Notes: generated by a model from the sequence alone, not told the origin. Positions 17,639 through 26,617 are shown, numbered from the stretch's first letter. The stretch: 64,000 nt of DNA from Amycolatopsis mongoliensis (GCF_030285665.1 NZ_CP127295.1:4588001-4652000), one strand, 5' to 3'. Numbers and translations: made by a program.

Positions 17639-17675
17639 GAAACGGTGTTCCAACCCTGTTTCTCACTCACGACCC
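17626..17675. repeat. Intergenic palindrome, copy 3 of the GTCGTGAGTG family, overlapping a stop codon
   Basis: Arms of 24 nt starting GGGTCGTGAGTGAGAAAC, with two mismatches near a CC loop. The TGA of the aminotransferase (17636-17638) is formed by the palindrome itself. It sits 20 bp before the next cluster gene. Confidence 0.8.
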
Positions 17676-17694
17676 CTGCACCGAGAGGAACCCC

Positions 17695-18297
17695 GTGTCC
17701 CCCAGAGTCGACTTCTACTTCGACCCGGCCTGCCCGTTCGCCTGGATCACCTCGCGGTGGATCCTCGAAGTCGAACGGCAGCGTGAACTCGCCCTGCGGT
17801 TCCGGGTGATGAGCCTCGGCGTGCTCAACGAGGAGCGCGAGATCGAGCCGTGGTACCGCGAGTTCTGCGACCGCTCGTGGGGCCCGGTCCGCGTCTGCGT
17901 CGCCGCCGCCCAGCAGCGCGGCGAGGAGGTCCTGCGCGACCTCTACACCGCGCTCGGCACGAGGATCCACAAGGGACGCGACAAGGACTTCCCCGGCGTC
18001 GTCGCGCAGGCGCTGGCCGAGGTCGGCTTGCCCGCCGGGCTCATCGACGCGATGGAGAGCACCGAGTACGACGAGGCCCTGCGCAAGAGCCACGCCGAGG
18101 CGCTGGCCCCGGTCGGCGCGGACCTCGGCACCCCGGCGATCCACGTCGACGGCACCGGCTTCTTCGGTCCCGTGCTCAACGCCATCCCGCGGGGCGCGGA
18201 CGCGGTGGACCTCTTCGACGGAGTGGTCGCGCTCGCGCGGAACCCGCACTTCTTCGAGCTGAAGCGCGCCCGGACGCCGGGCCTGAGTTACGAGTGA
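17695..18297 (+). CDS. DsbA-fold mycothiol-dependent reductase (Rv2466c-like)
   Basis: 200 residues; GTG at 17695 with GAGAGG upstream (an earlier in-frame start inside the palindrome is rejected). The sequence follows Mycobacterium Rv2466c closely: [20 protein letters not shown], then [21 protein letters not shown] and NPHFFELKR. Rv2466c is a mycothiol-dependent nitroreductase of the thioredoxin/DsbA fold. The active site here is Cys13-Pro-Phe-Ala: the nucleophilic Cys is kept, the resolving Cys is Ala, implying a monothiol mechanism through mycothiol. In a nitrosation-related cluster it may reduce an N-N or nitro intermediate or relieve nitrosative stress. Confidence 0.85.
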   Translation: MSPRVDFYFDPACPFAWITSRWILEVERQRELALRFRVMSLGVLNEEREIEPWYREFCDRSWGPVRVCVAAAQQRGEEVLRDLYTALGTRIHKGRDKDFPGVVAQALAEVGLPAGLIDAMESTEYDEALRKSHAEALAPVGADLGTPAIHVDGTGFFGPVLNAIPRGADAVDLFDGVVALARNPHFFELKRARTPGLSYE

Positions 18298-18307
18298 GGG
18301 AACGGAC

Positions 18308-19576
18308 ATGAGACGTATCGGGTTCGTCGAGTCGAACCGGTCCGGATCCGGGTTCGACGCCCTGCGGGCGGCGCGCGCACTGGGCCTGCACGTCACCTTC
18401 TTCAGCTGCGGGCTGGACCGCTACCACGCGACGCCGGGCGGCACCGAGGTACTGGAAACGTGCGTCGACGAGGTCGTGTCCTGCCCGACCCACGAGCTGG
18501 AACCGCTGCTGGAGGCGGTCAAGGCCGTCGACGCCGCCAAGCCGCTCGACGCCCTGCTCTCGGTGGCCGAGTACGAAGTCATCCAGGCCGCCGAAGCGGC
18601 CCGCCAGCTCGGCCTGCCCGGGCCGGACCCGGCCGCCGTCCGGATCGCCCGCGACAAGGCCGCGCAACGGCGTCGCTGGGCCGGACGCGGGGTGCCCGTG
18701 CCGGAGTTCCGCGTCGTCACCACCGCCGAGCAGGCTGCACGCGCCGCCGAAGAGATCGGGCTGCCGTGCGTGGTGAAGGCGGTCGACGAAACCAGCGGCG
18801 CGCACGTCGTCCGCTGCACCACGCCGGACGAGGTGACCGGGACGTTCACGGCGATCCGGTCCGCGACGACCAACCGCCGCGGCCAGGCCCGCTCGCCCGA
18901 GGTGCTCGTCGAGGAGTGCCTCGTCGGGTTCGAGGTGAGCGTGGAGGTGCTGGCCGAAGCGGGGACCGTCCGCGTGCTCGGGGTGACCGACAAGATCCTC
19001 GGCGGCCGCAACCGGTTCGTCGAGCTGGGGCACAGCTTCCCGACGGCGCTGCCGGACCCGGTCCGGCTCGAGCTGGAGGAGGCCGCGGTGGCCGCGACCA
19101 CGGCGGTCGGCTTCGACCTCGGCATCGCGCACGTCGAGATCAAGTACACCGGCGCGGGCCCGAAGCTGATCGAGATCAACCCGCGGCCGGCCGGTGACCG
19201 GATCACCGAGCTGATGGACCTCAGCTTCGGGGTGTCCACGATGGAGCTGCTGCTCCGCCAGTACCTCGGCGAGCCCGCCGGCGACGTCGTCACCGAGCCG
19301 GCGGGCGGTGCGGCGATCCGCTACCTGACCGCCGATCCCGGCGTCGTGACGGAAGTGAGCGGACTGGACATCGCCGCGGCGCTGCCCGGGGTCCGCGAAG
19401 CCGTCGTGTCCGTCGGACCCGGCGGGCGGGTGGATCCGTTGCGGGTGAACGAAGACCGGGTCGGGCTCGTCCTCGCGACGGCCTCCGACGCCTATTTGGC
19501 GGGCCGGATCGCCGAGGCCGCCGCCCAGCAGGTCGTCGTCGGCACCCGCGCCGATGCGCCGCCGATGGTCCGCTGA
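18308..19576 (+). CDS. ATP-grasp carboxylate-amine ligase (first)
   Basis: 422 residues. N-terminal Rossmann-like part (MRRIGFVESNRSGSG), then ATP-grasp: LPCVVKAVDETSGAHVV (ATP lysine), VLVEECLVGFEVSVEVL and the metal/substrate motif VEIKYTGAGPKLIEINPRPAGD. The family joins a carboxylate, through an acyl-phosphate, to an amine; L-amino-acid ligases for dipeptide antibiotics are close in plan. It starts 10 bp after the reductase and is followed by a second ligase, so two successive amide bonds, or an amide plus an unusual N-acylation, are likely. Confidence 0.87.
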   Translation: MRRIGFVESNRSGSGFDALRAARALGLHVTFFSCGLDRYHATPGGTEVLETCVDEVVSCPTHELEPLLEAVKAVDAAKPLDALLSVAEYEVIQAAEAARQLGLPGPDPAAVRIARDKAAQRRRWAGRGVPVPEFRVVTTAEQAARAAEEIGLPCVVKAVDETSGAHVVRCTTPDEVTGTFTAIRSATTNRRGQARSPEVLVEECLVGFEVSVEVLAEAGTVRVLGVTDKILGGRNRFVELGHSFPTALPDPVRLELEEAAVAATTAVGFDLGIAHVEIKYTGAGPKLIEINPRPAGDRITELMDLSFGVSTMELLLRQYLGEPAGDVVTEPAGGAAIRYLTADPGVVTEVSGLDIAAALPGVREAVVSVGPGGRVDPLRVNEDRVGLVLATASDAYLAGRIAEAAAQQVVVGTRADAPPMVR

Positions 19577-19628
19577 TGGCCGCGTCGGCGAAGCTGGGGA
19601 CACCGATGCCCGGACAGGGAGAGAAGAC

Positions 19629-20846
19629 ATGCCGAACCTCGTGATGGTGATGCCGTACAAGGCATACCTCGGCAAAGCGCGGGCGGAGGGCTTCCGGATC
19701 ACGGCGATCTGGGACGCGGCCGAGGCGACGCGGCTGTTCGGCGCGGACGCGCCGGCGTACCTCAAGGAGGTCGAGAGCCTCGCCGAGAGCCTGTGGCTGG
19801 TCGACTTCACCGACCGCGCCGCCTACGCCGAAGCGATCCGCGCGGCCGTTCGGGAAACCGGCGCCCGCCACGTCTGGCACGTCGGCAGCGAGGAGAGCAT
19901 GCAGCTCGCCTACGAGGTCGCCGACAAACTGGGCGCGGCGGTCAACTCGCCGCACTCGGTGTTCCTGCTCAACGACAAGCTCGCCATGCGCACCCTGTTG
20001 CGCGACAAGGGCATCTCGACGGTCCGGTTCGCCACCGCGGACCGCTGGCAGGACGTCGAGCCGCTGCTCGCCGGCTTCACGCTGCCGGTCGTGGTCAAGC
20101 CCGCCGCGCTGTCGGCCAGCCGGGGGACGCGGCTGCTCACCGACCCGGCCGAGCTGCCCGCCTGGGGCGACGAGCTGGCCGCGCTGGCCTACTCCGGGCC
20201 GCTGCTGGTCGAGGAGTACCTGCGCGGCCCCGAGTTCAGCGTCGAGACGATGACCGTGCGCGGCGAGCACCACGTCATCGGCGTGACGCGCAAGCTGCTC
20301 GGCCCGCTGCCGCACTTCGTCGAGCGAGGGCACCTCTTCGGCGAGCCGGAAACGGCGGAGACACGGGAGGTCGCCGCGCTCGCGGTCGAACTGCTCGACG
20401 CCGTCGGCTACCAGTGCGGCCCGGCGCACACCGAGGTCATCCTCACCGCCGACGGGCCGCGGATCGTCGAGTCGCAGGCCCGGCTGGGCGGGGACAAGAT
20501 CCCGGACATCATCCGGCACGCCCGCGGCTTCGACGTCAAGCGCGCGATGTTCGCCGCGCTCGCCGGGCGGACGTCCCTGCCGGAGCCGGACGGCTCGGTG
20601 GGGCACATCGCGTACTTCTCCTTCCCCACCGGAGTTCTGCGAAAAGTGACCGGTCTCGAGCAGGCCCGCGCACTGGACTATGTGGACACCCTGAGCTTCC
20701 CCTTCGCCCCCGGAGACGTCCTGCCGGAGACAGTCAGCTCCAAGACCCGGCACGGTTTCGTGATCCTCACCGGCTCCGAAGACGCCGGACAGGCCCAAGC
20801 CCGCGCGGACCACGTCCGCTCCCTGATAGAGGTGGAGGTTCGATGA
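19629..20846 (+). CDS. ATP-grasp carboxylate-amine ligase (second)
   Basis: 405 residues; ATG 19629 behind GGGAGAGAAG. Motifs: LPVVVKPAALSASRGTRLL, LLVEEYLRGPEFSVETM and HTEVILTADGPRIVESQARL. It is clearly a different subgroup from the preceding ligase (the acidic metal motif is ESQARLGGDK rather than EINPRPAGD), so it is not a recent duplicate. The substrate is unknown. The stop overlaps the MFS gene start by 4 bp, hinting at export of its product. Confidence 0.86.
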   Translation: MPNLVMVMPYKAYLGKARAEGFRITAIWDAAEATRLFGADAPAYLKEVESLAESLWLVDFTDRAAYAEAIRAAVRETGARHVWHVGSEESMQLAYEVADKLGAAVNSPHSVFLLNDKLAMRTLLRDKGISTVRFATADRWQDVEPLLAGFTLPVVVKPAALSASRGTRLLTDPAELPAWGDELAALAYSGPLLVEEYLRGPEFSVETMTVRGEHHVIGVTRKLLGPLPHFVERGHLFGEPETAETREVAALAVELLDAVGYQCGPAHTEVILTADGPRIVESQARLGGDKIPDIIRHARGFDVKRAMFAALAGRTSLPEPDGSVGHIAYFSFPTGVLRKVTGLEQARALDYVDTLSFPFAPGDVLPETVSSKTRHGFVILTGSEDAGQAQARADHVRSLIEVEVR

Positions 20847-22084
20847 GGAGCTTCTTCGCCCTGCACCGCAACGTCCGGATCCGGATCGGGCTCGCGTTCG
20901 TGCACAAGCTGATCGACGCGATGATCCTCACGTTCATCGCGATCTACCTCGCGGCGCACGTGGGCGTCGCCGTGGCCGGCGCGCTGATCCTGGTGTTCGC
21001 CGCGTTCGCGGTGGTCGGCATGCTGGTGGGCGGGCACCTGTCCGAACGCTGGGGACGCCGTCCGGTGCTCGTCATCGGCGACGTCGTCGGCACCGGGTTC
21101 CTCGCGCTGATGGCCGTCGCCCACTACTCCGGCTGGGGCGCGCTCGCCGTCTACTTCAGCTACGCGATCGTGAAGTTCGGGACTAACCTCGCGCTGCCCG
21201 CCAACGACGCGACGATCATCGACGTCACCCCGCCGGACCAGCGCAAGTTCGTCTACACGGTCAACTACTGGGTGATCAACCTCGCGCTCGGCACCGGCGC
21301 GCTGCTCGGTGCCTTCCTGTACAGCTCGCACTTCGGCGCGGTGATCCTCGGCGGCGCGATCGGGATGGCCTTCGCCCTCACGATCACCGTGACGATGGTG
21401 GCGGAGACCAAGCCGGAGATCCCCCGGCCGCCGGTCAAGCTCACCGGGATCGCGCAGTTCGCCCAGGGCTACAAGGTGGTGCTGGCCGACTCGACGTTCC
21501 GCCGGCTGATCATCGCCGCCACGCTGATCCTGACCCTGGAAGGGCAGCTGAGCACCGCGATCGGGATCCGGCTGTCGACGGACTTCCCGGTCCAGCCGGT
21601 GTTCCCGTTCGGGACCGTCGACGGCGTGGAGATGCTCGGCATCCTCAAGGCGGTCAACACCGTCCTGGTCGTCGCGTTCGCGCTGGTCGTCAACACGCTG
21701 CTGAAGCGGATGCCGGACCGCGCGCGGTTGTACGCGGGCATCACGTTGTACGCGGGCGGGTTCGCGGTGCTGGCCGTCACCGACGATGCGTGGCTGCTGC
21801 TCGTCGCCGTCGTCGTGCTGACCGTCGGGGAGCTGATGAACCTCCCGGTGCAACAGGCGCTGCTGGCCGAGCTGGCCCCGGACGACGGCCGGCCGCGGTA
21901 CCTGGCCGCGTACTACCTGCACATCCGGTTCGGCCAGATCGTCAACTCGATCCTGATCAGCCTGAGCGCGGTGGTGAGCATGGCCGGGATGGCGGGGATC
22001 TACCTGGCCTTCGGTGTCGTGATCATCCTGCAGTACCGGGCGATCCTGGCCCGGCGCGAGACCCGCGTCGCGGTCTCCGCCTGA
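20843..22084 (+). CDS. MFS transporter, probable exporter of the cluster product
   Basis: 413 residues with about twelve hydrophobic segments. The loop 2-3 signature GGHLSERWGRRPVLV is typical of the major facilitator superfamily. It overlaps the second ATP-grasp gene by ATGA and is 20 bp before the next cluster gene. It would use the proton gradient for export and may give self-resistance; the direction of transport is inferred from context. Confidence 0.88.
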   Translation: MRSFFALHRNVRIRIGLAFVHKLIDAMILTFIAIYLAAHVGVAVAGALILVFAAFAVVGMLVGGHLSERWGRRPVLVIGDVVGTGFLALMAVAHYSGWGALAVYFSYAIVKFGTNLALPANDATIIDVTPPDQRKFVYTVNYWVINLALGTGALLGAFLYSSHFGAVILGGAIGMAFALTITVTMVAETKPEIPRPPVKLTGIAQFAQGYKVVLADSTFRRLIIAATLILTLEGQLSTAIGIRLSTDFPVQPVFPFGTVDGVEMLGILKAVNTVLVVAFALVVNTLLKRMPDRARLYAGITLYAGGFAVLAVTDDAWLLLVAVVVLTVGELMNLPVQQALLAELAPDDGRPRYLAAYYLHIRFGQIVNSILISLSAVVSMAGMAGIYLAFGVVIILQYRAILARRETRVAVSA

Positions 22085-22103
22085 ATCCACTGGGAAGGTA
22101 ACC

Positions 22104-23438
22104 ATGTCGGCACGGTCCGAGCGGATCACCAAGGCCTACCTCGCCGGGTGCGAGGAGGCGGACAGCCCGCTGCGCCACGCGCGGGCGAGCCTCGAGCTGT
22201 CGGAGACCAAGCGCCTGTCCTGGCCCCGGCTGCTGCCGCGGCCCATCGTGGTCGACGAGGCGGAGTACCGGGCGTTCGGCCGGGACCTCGTCACCGTCTA
22301 CGAGCTCGTCGGCAGCCTGCCGCGGCGCCTGTTCGACGGCGACTTCGACCGGTTCCGCCGGTCGCTCGGCATCGACGACCGGCACGCCGCGCTGATGACC
22401 CGGCTGCTCGGCGAGGAACCGCCGCCGCTCTACGGCCGCGCCGACGTCTACTACGACGGCTCGGCGTTCAAGCTGCTGGAGTACAACATCGGCAGCGCGC
22501 TCGGCGGCCTGGACATGGTGGGCACGCTGCCCAAGGCGTACCTGCGGGTCCCGGCGGTCGCGGAGTTCGCCGCCGAGCACGGGCTCGGGTTCCTCGACAT
22601 GGGCTCCGACCTCGCCGAGGCCCTGCGCAACGCGGGCAAGACGATCGGGGCCGGCGAGCCGGTGGTGGCGATCGTCGAAGGCCCCGGCGGGATGACGACG
22701 TACGGCCACCAGCGGCGCGCGATCGCCGAGCTGCTGGAAGAAAACGACGTCGCCTGCCGCGTCGGCGAGATCGGCGACCTGGAGTTCCGGTCCGGGAAGC
22801 CGTACCTCGACGGCACCGCGGCCGACGTCATCCTGCGCTACTACGGCCTCGAGGAGATGCTGGAGCACCCGGACTGCGACGCCCTCCTGGAACCGGTCTT
22901 CCGCGCGCACGAAGCCGGCCAGGTCGTGGTCTGGACGCCGACGAACGTGTTCAGCAACAAGGGAACGCTGGCGATGCTGTCCGAGTTCGTGGACCTCTTC
23001 GAGCCGGCCGAGCGGGCGGCGATCGAGCGCGTGCTGCCGTGGTGCCGGATGCTCGGCCGCCCCGGCGCCGGCCCGGACGCCGGGCGCATCGAAGAGTGCG
23101 TGCGGCGCCAGGACCAGCTGGTGTTCAAGCCGACCGGCCTCTACGGCGGCCAGGGCGTCGTCATCGGCCCGGAGGTCGACGCGGCGACCTGGCGGGAGAC
23201 CCTGGAAGCCGGTTCGCGGACCGGGTCCCTCGTCCAGGAGATCGTGCGGCCCAACCTGGAAACGGTGATCGACCCCGAGACCGGGGAGCGGTCCGAGTGG
23301 TACGCGCTGTGGGCGGCGTTCATGACCCCGGCCGGCCTCTCCGGCGGCGGCGTGCGCGCGATCCCGCCCGGCGGCACCACCGTCATCACGATGATCAACA
23401 ACCCCGACGTCCGCAACACCTGCCTCTTCACCTGCTGA
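22104..23438 (+). CDS. Circularly permuted ATP-grasp-like protein
   Basis: 444 residues, unfamiliar at family level. The N-terminal half has FKLLEYNIGSALGGLD, and the C-terminal part QLVFKPTGLYGGQGVVIG followed by LVQEIVRPNLETVI. The order (acidic/Asn motif first, ATP-lysine and glycine-rich loop later) resembles circularly permuted ATP-grasp proteins such as the glutathionylspermidine synthetase group. If active it would be the third ligase of the cluster. Start ATG 22104 with GGGAAGG upstream. The domain call is by motif pattern only. Confidence 0.6.
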   Translation: MSARSERITKAYLAGCEEADSPLRHARASLELSETKRLSWPRLLPRPIVVDEAEYRAFGRDLVTVYELVGSLPRRLFDGDFDRFRRSLGIDDRHAALMTRLLGEEPPPLYGRADVYYDGSAFKLLEYNIGSALGGLDMVGTLPKAYLRVPAVAEFAAEHGLGFLDMGSDLAEALRNAGKTIGAGEPVVAIVEGPGGMTTYGHQRRAIAELLEENDVACRVGEIGDLEFRSGKPYLDGTAADVILRYYGLEEMLEHPDCDALLEPVFRAHEAGQVVVWTPTNVFSNKGTLAMLSEFVDLFEPAERAAIERVLPWCRMLGRPGAGPDAGRIEECVRRQDQLVFKPTGLYGGQGVVIGPEVDAATWRETLEAGSRTGSLVQEIVRPNLETVIDPETGERSEWYALWAAFMTPAGLSGGGVRAIPPGGTTVITMINNPDVRNTCLFTC

Positions 23439-23452
23439 GCAAGGAGAACCCG

Positions 23453-24127
23453 GTGCCCCGACTCGTCGACCTCACCCACGGCTTCTACGACGGAATGCCG
23501 TCCTACCCCGCCGACTGGTTCCCGAAGTTCGTCAGCGAACGCTCGATGACGCCGGAGACCGACCCGTACGGCACCAAGCGCACCTTCTCGTACCTGCACG
23601 TGTTCCCGCACAACGGGACGCACATGGAGTACAAGCTGCACTTCTACCCCGGCACCGAAGGCATCGACGAGGTCCCCCTCGGCACGCTGATCGGCCGCGC
23701 CTGCGTCGCCGACCTCTCGCACAAGGGCGAGCTGGACGAGGTGACCGGCGAGGACCTGGAGAAGGCGCTGCGGCCGGTGTGGCAGCGCGGCGACCGGCTG
23801 CTCATCCGCACCGACTGGCTGCGGCACAACTGGGGCCGGCCCGACTACTGGGACCGCCCGCCCTACCTGACGCCGTCGGCCGCGCAGTGGGCCATCGACA
23901 ACGGCGCGTGCCTGATCGGCTTCGACTGCCTCACCGAACGGCCCGGCGACGCCGAGTCCCCGGTGCACCACGCGCTGCTCGCCGCCGGGATCCCGCTGCT
24001 GGAGTACGTCACCAACATGCACGAGCTGACCCAGCAGGTGGTGCAGCTGATCGCGCTGCCGACCAAGGTCGCCGGCGCCGAAGCCGCCCCGGCGCGCGTC
24101 ATCGCGATGGAGGACACCCATGTCTGA
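23453..24127 (+). CDS. Cyclase-family (kynurenine formamidase-like) metal-dependent hydrolase
   Basis: 224 residues; GTG 23453 behind AAGGAG. MPRLVDLTHGFYDGMPSYP at the start and the metal motif HNGTHMEY (HxGTHx[DE]) define the cyclase/formamidase family, which hydrolyses amides such as N-formylkynurenine or closes rings. RTDWL and GFDCLTERPGD are further family features. Next to an anthranilate-type synthase, possible roles are deprotecting an N-acyl anthranilate or closing a heterocycle. It overlaps the next gene by 8 bp. Confidence 0.85.
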   Translation: MPRLVDLTHGFYDGMPSYPADWFPKFVSERSMTPETDPYGTKRTFSYLHVFPHNGTHMEYKLHFYPGTEGIDEVPLGTLIGRACVADLSHKGELDEVTGEDLEKALRPVWQRGDRLLIRTDWLRHNWGRPDYWDRPPYLTPSAAQWAIDNGACLIGFDCLTERPGDAESPVHHALLAAGIPLLEYVTNMHELTQQVVQLIALPTKVAGAEAAPARVIAMEDTHV

Positions 24128-25280
24128 GCAGCAGGTCGCGCTCACGGCGGTCGGTGGTGACGCCGACGTGCCGGACGGCCTGGCCCGGATGCTCGACCTG
24201 CTCGGCGACCCGCTGTCCGGCCTGCCGTCGGGCGCGGAGGTGCTGATCAAGCCGAACCTCTTCCAGACCGCGCCCGGGTTCCACGTGCGGCCGGCGCTGC
24301 TGGCCGCGATCGCCCGCGCCGTCGCCGAGCACGGGGCGCGGCCGGTGATCGCCGAGCGCACGCACGCGATCTACGAAATCCTGCGCGACCACGAAGCCGG
24401 GAAGTACGCCCGCGTCGTCAGCTTCGACGACCTGCCGCTGCGCATCACCGGCATCCCCGGGGCGACGTCGCTGCGGGTGCCGATCGCCGTCCCCGAGCTG
24501 ATTCTGGACTGCGACTACTTCATCGGCGTCCCGCAGCTGCGCACCCACGCGAGCGTCGTCTACTCGAACGCGATGAAGAACCTGGTCGGGCTGCTGCCCG
24601 GGTACACGACCCGGATCGTGCACATGGCGGGCGTCGACGAGTCCACTGTGGACCTCAACCTGATGCGCCCGCAGGACCTGGTCGTGTGCGACGGGACCAC
24701 GGTGATCGAGGGCAACTACCCGATGGACGGGCAGGCCCGGGAGGTCGGCTTCCTGGCCGCGAGCCGCAACGCCGTCGCGCTCGACGTCGCCGTCGGCACG
24801 CTGGCCGGCTTCGCCCCGGACAGCGTCGCGTACCTGCGGGACGCGCACGCGCGGGGGATGGGCCCCCTTGAGCTCGAAGACATCGAGCTGCTCGGCACAC
24901 CCCTCGAAGAGCTGGCGTTCGACATGGTGAAGGCGCCGGTCGAGATCGTCGTGCCCCGCGAGGGCATCCACGTCTACGCCGACAACGCCTGCCCGGCGTG
25001 CAGCCGGTTCGTCGCCGGGGCCATGCGGGCGCTGGCCGGGGAACTGTGCGAGTGGGACGGCGAGCTGACGGTCATCTCCGGGCCCCAGGTCGAGGTGCCG
25101 CCGTTGCGTGGCGAAGTGGTGCTCGTCGGCAACTGCCTGTACGAGAGCCGGGACCTCGGCATCTTCGTCGAAGGCTGCCCGCCGCGGGCGATCCAGCTCG
25201 CCGCGTTCCGCTACGCCATGGGCAAGCCCGTCGGCGACCACGAGCGGACGCAGTTCCGGGTGCCGGCGGTCGCGCGATGA
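24120..25280 (+). CDS. DUF362 domain protein of unknown function
   Basis: 386 residues. VLIKPNLFQTAPGFHVRP near residue 40, FIGVPQLRTHASVVYSNAMK (the conserved K-THxxxxxSxAxKN-like segment) and KNLVGLLP mark a DUF362 protein. Cysteines in NACPACSRF and VEGCPPR could bind metal or act redox, but no full ferredoxin motif is present. DUF362 is often near iron-sulfur or unusual redox chemistry; no reaction is established. It overlaps the genes on both sides, so it is a full member of the operon. Confidence 0.78.
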   Translation: MSEQQVALTAVGGDADVPDGLARMLDLLGDPLSGLPSGAEVLIKPNLFQTAPGFHVRPALLAAIARAVAEHGARPVIAERTHAIYEILRDHEAGKYARVVSFDDLPLRITGIPGATSLRVPIAVPELILDCDYFIGVPQLRTHASVVYSNAMKNLVGLLPGYTTRIVHMAGVDESTVDLNLMRPQDLVVCDGTTVIEGNYPMDGQAREVGFLAASRNAVALDVAVGTLAGFAPDSVAYLRDAHARGMGPLELEDIELLGTPLEELAFDMVKAPVEIVVPREGIHVYADNACPACSRFVAGAMRALAGELCEWDGELTVISGPQVEVPPLRGEVVLVGNCLYESRDLGIFVEGCPPRAIQLAAFRYAMGKPVGDHERTQFRVPAVAR

Positions 25281-26617
25281 TCACGTCCGCGCTGTCGCCG
25301 GGTGCCCGGCTGCACCGCCACGTCGTCCCGTTGGCGACCACAGTGGACCCGGTGGCGGCCGCCGCCGCCCTGCGGCCTGCCGGGCGCGTCATGCTCACCG
25401 CCGGGCCGGGCGGCCGCGACGCGGTGCTGGCCGCGGGCGAGCTCGCCGTCCTGTCGCACCCCGGCGGCGACGGGCCCGCCCCGCTCACCGCGGCGGTGGA
25501 CCTGCTGGCCGGGCTGGACCTGCCGCCGGACACCACCGGCGCCGAGGCGGCCTGGTACGGGTTCCTGGCCTACGACGCCGCGCGCGACTTCGAGCGGCTG
25601 CCCAGCCGGCACGCGGCGAGCGGGCGTCCGGTGTACGAGTTCTTCCTGCCCGAGGTGCTGGTCGCCGAGGGCCGGGTGATCGGCCGGGGCACGACCCCCG
25701 CGGCCGCCCGCAGGGCGGCCGAGCAGGTCGCCCGGACACTCGACCGGCTCGTCGTCACCCCGCTCGGCGCCGTCGCGGTCGGGACCGGGACGTTCGGGTT
25801 CGAGTACGACGAGTACGTCCACGCCCTGCGGTGCGCCCAGCAGCACATCCTGGACGGCGACGTCTTCCAGCTCGTGCTGTCCAACCCCTGGACAGCACCG
25901 GCCACCGTGGACGGGCTGGCCGTCTACAAGCGACTGACCGAGATCAACCCGTCCCCGTACCACTTCTGGTACGGCGGACCGGAGTTCGAGGCCGTGGGGG
26001 CGTCGCCGGAGCCGTGCCTGACGCTGGCGAACGGCCGGGCGCTGATCCGCCCGCTCGCCGGCACCCGCCCGCGGGGCCGCGACGGCCGCGCCGACCGGCT
26101 CGCCGAGGACGACCTGCGCTCGTCGGTGAAGGAGCTGGCGGAGCACCGGATGCTGGTCGACCTGGCCCGCAACGACCTGGGCCGGGTCTGCCGCCCGGGC
26201 ACCGTCTCGGTGGAACGGCTGATGGCGGTCGAGCGGTATTCGCACGTCATGCACCTGACGTCCGACGTGTGGGGCGAGCCCGCCCGCGAGCGCGGCACCG
26301 CCGAGCTGATCCGGGCGACGTTCCCGGCGGGCACCATGACCGGCACGCCGAAGGTGCGCGCGATGGAGATCATCGACGACCTGGAGCCCGCGCGGCGCTG
26401 GCTGTACTCGGGCGCGGTCGGCTCGTTCGGGGTGTCCCACGTGGACCTGTACCTGACGATCCGCAGCATGGTGTGGTGCGACGGCGAAATCCGGCTGCAG
26501 GCGGGCGGCGGCATCGTCCACGACTCCGACCCGGCCGAGGAGTACGCGGAGTGCCTGGCGAAGCTCGGGTCCGGGGCGCGGGCCCTCGGCGTGACCATGG
26601 AGGGGGCGGCGGCGTGA
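25277..26617 (+). CDS. Anthranilate synthase component I-like (chorismate-utilising) enzyme
   Basis: 446 residues, shorter than usual TrpE (about 500). Chorismate-binding core: RPLAGTRPRG near residue 257, EHRMLVDLARNDLGRV, YSHVMHLTSDV, FPAGTMTGTPKVRAMEIIDD and AGGGIVHDSDP. The PLAGT motif has Ala where aminodeoxychorismate synthase (PabB) has its catalytic Lys, favouring amination at C2 (anthranilate or ADIC) over 4-aminobenzoate synthesis. The N-terminal LLES motif that binds tryptophan in TrpE is not found, so it may be free of feedback control. It is coupled to the amidotransferase gene by GTGA. Confidence 0.85.
   Translation: MITSALSPGARLHRHVVPLATTVDPVAAAAALRPAGRVMLTAGPGGRDAVLAAGELAVLSHPGGDGPAPLTAAVDLLAGLDLPPDTTGAEAAWYGFLAYDAARDFERLPSRHAASGRPVYEFFLPEVLVAEGRVIGRGTTPAAARRAAEQVARTLDRLVVTPLGAVAVGTGTFGFEYDEYVHALRCAQQHILDGDVFQLVLSNPWTAPATVDGLAVYKRLTEINPSPYHFWYGGPEFEAVGASPEPCLTLANGRALIRPLAGTRPRGRDGRADRLAEDDLRSSVKELAEHRMLVDLARNDLGRVCRPGTVSVERLMAVERYSHVMHLTSDVWGEPARERGTAELIRATFPAGTMTGTPKVRAMEIIDDLEPARRWLYSGAVGSFGVSHVDLYLTIRSMVWCDGEIRLQAGGGIVHDSDPAEEYAECLAKLGSGARALGVTMEGAAA

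Noticed and set aside
17635..17694. Longer N-terminus for the Rv2466c-like protein
   Set aside because: The extension is translated palindrome; GTG 17695 has the ribosome site and matches the family's N-terminus.
22104..23438. Glutathionylspermidine synthetase as the specific function
   Set aside because: Only the permuted ATP-grasp pattern is shared; no amidase domain and no reason for spermidine chemistry here.
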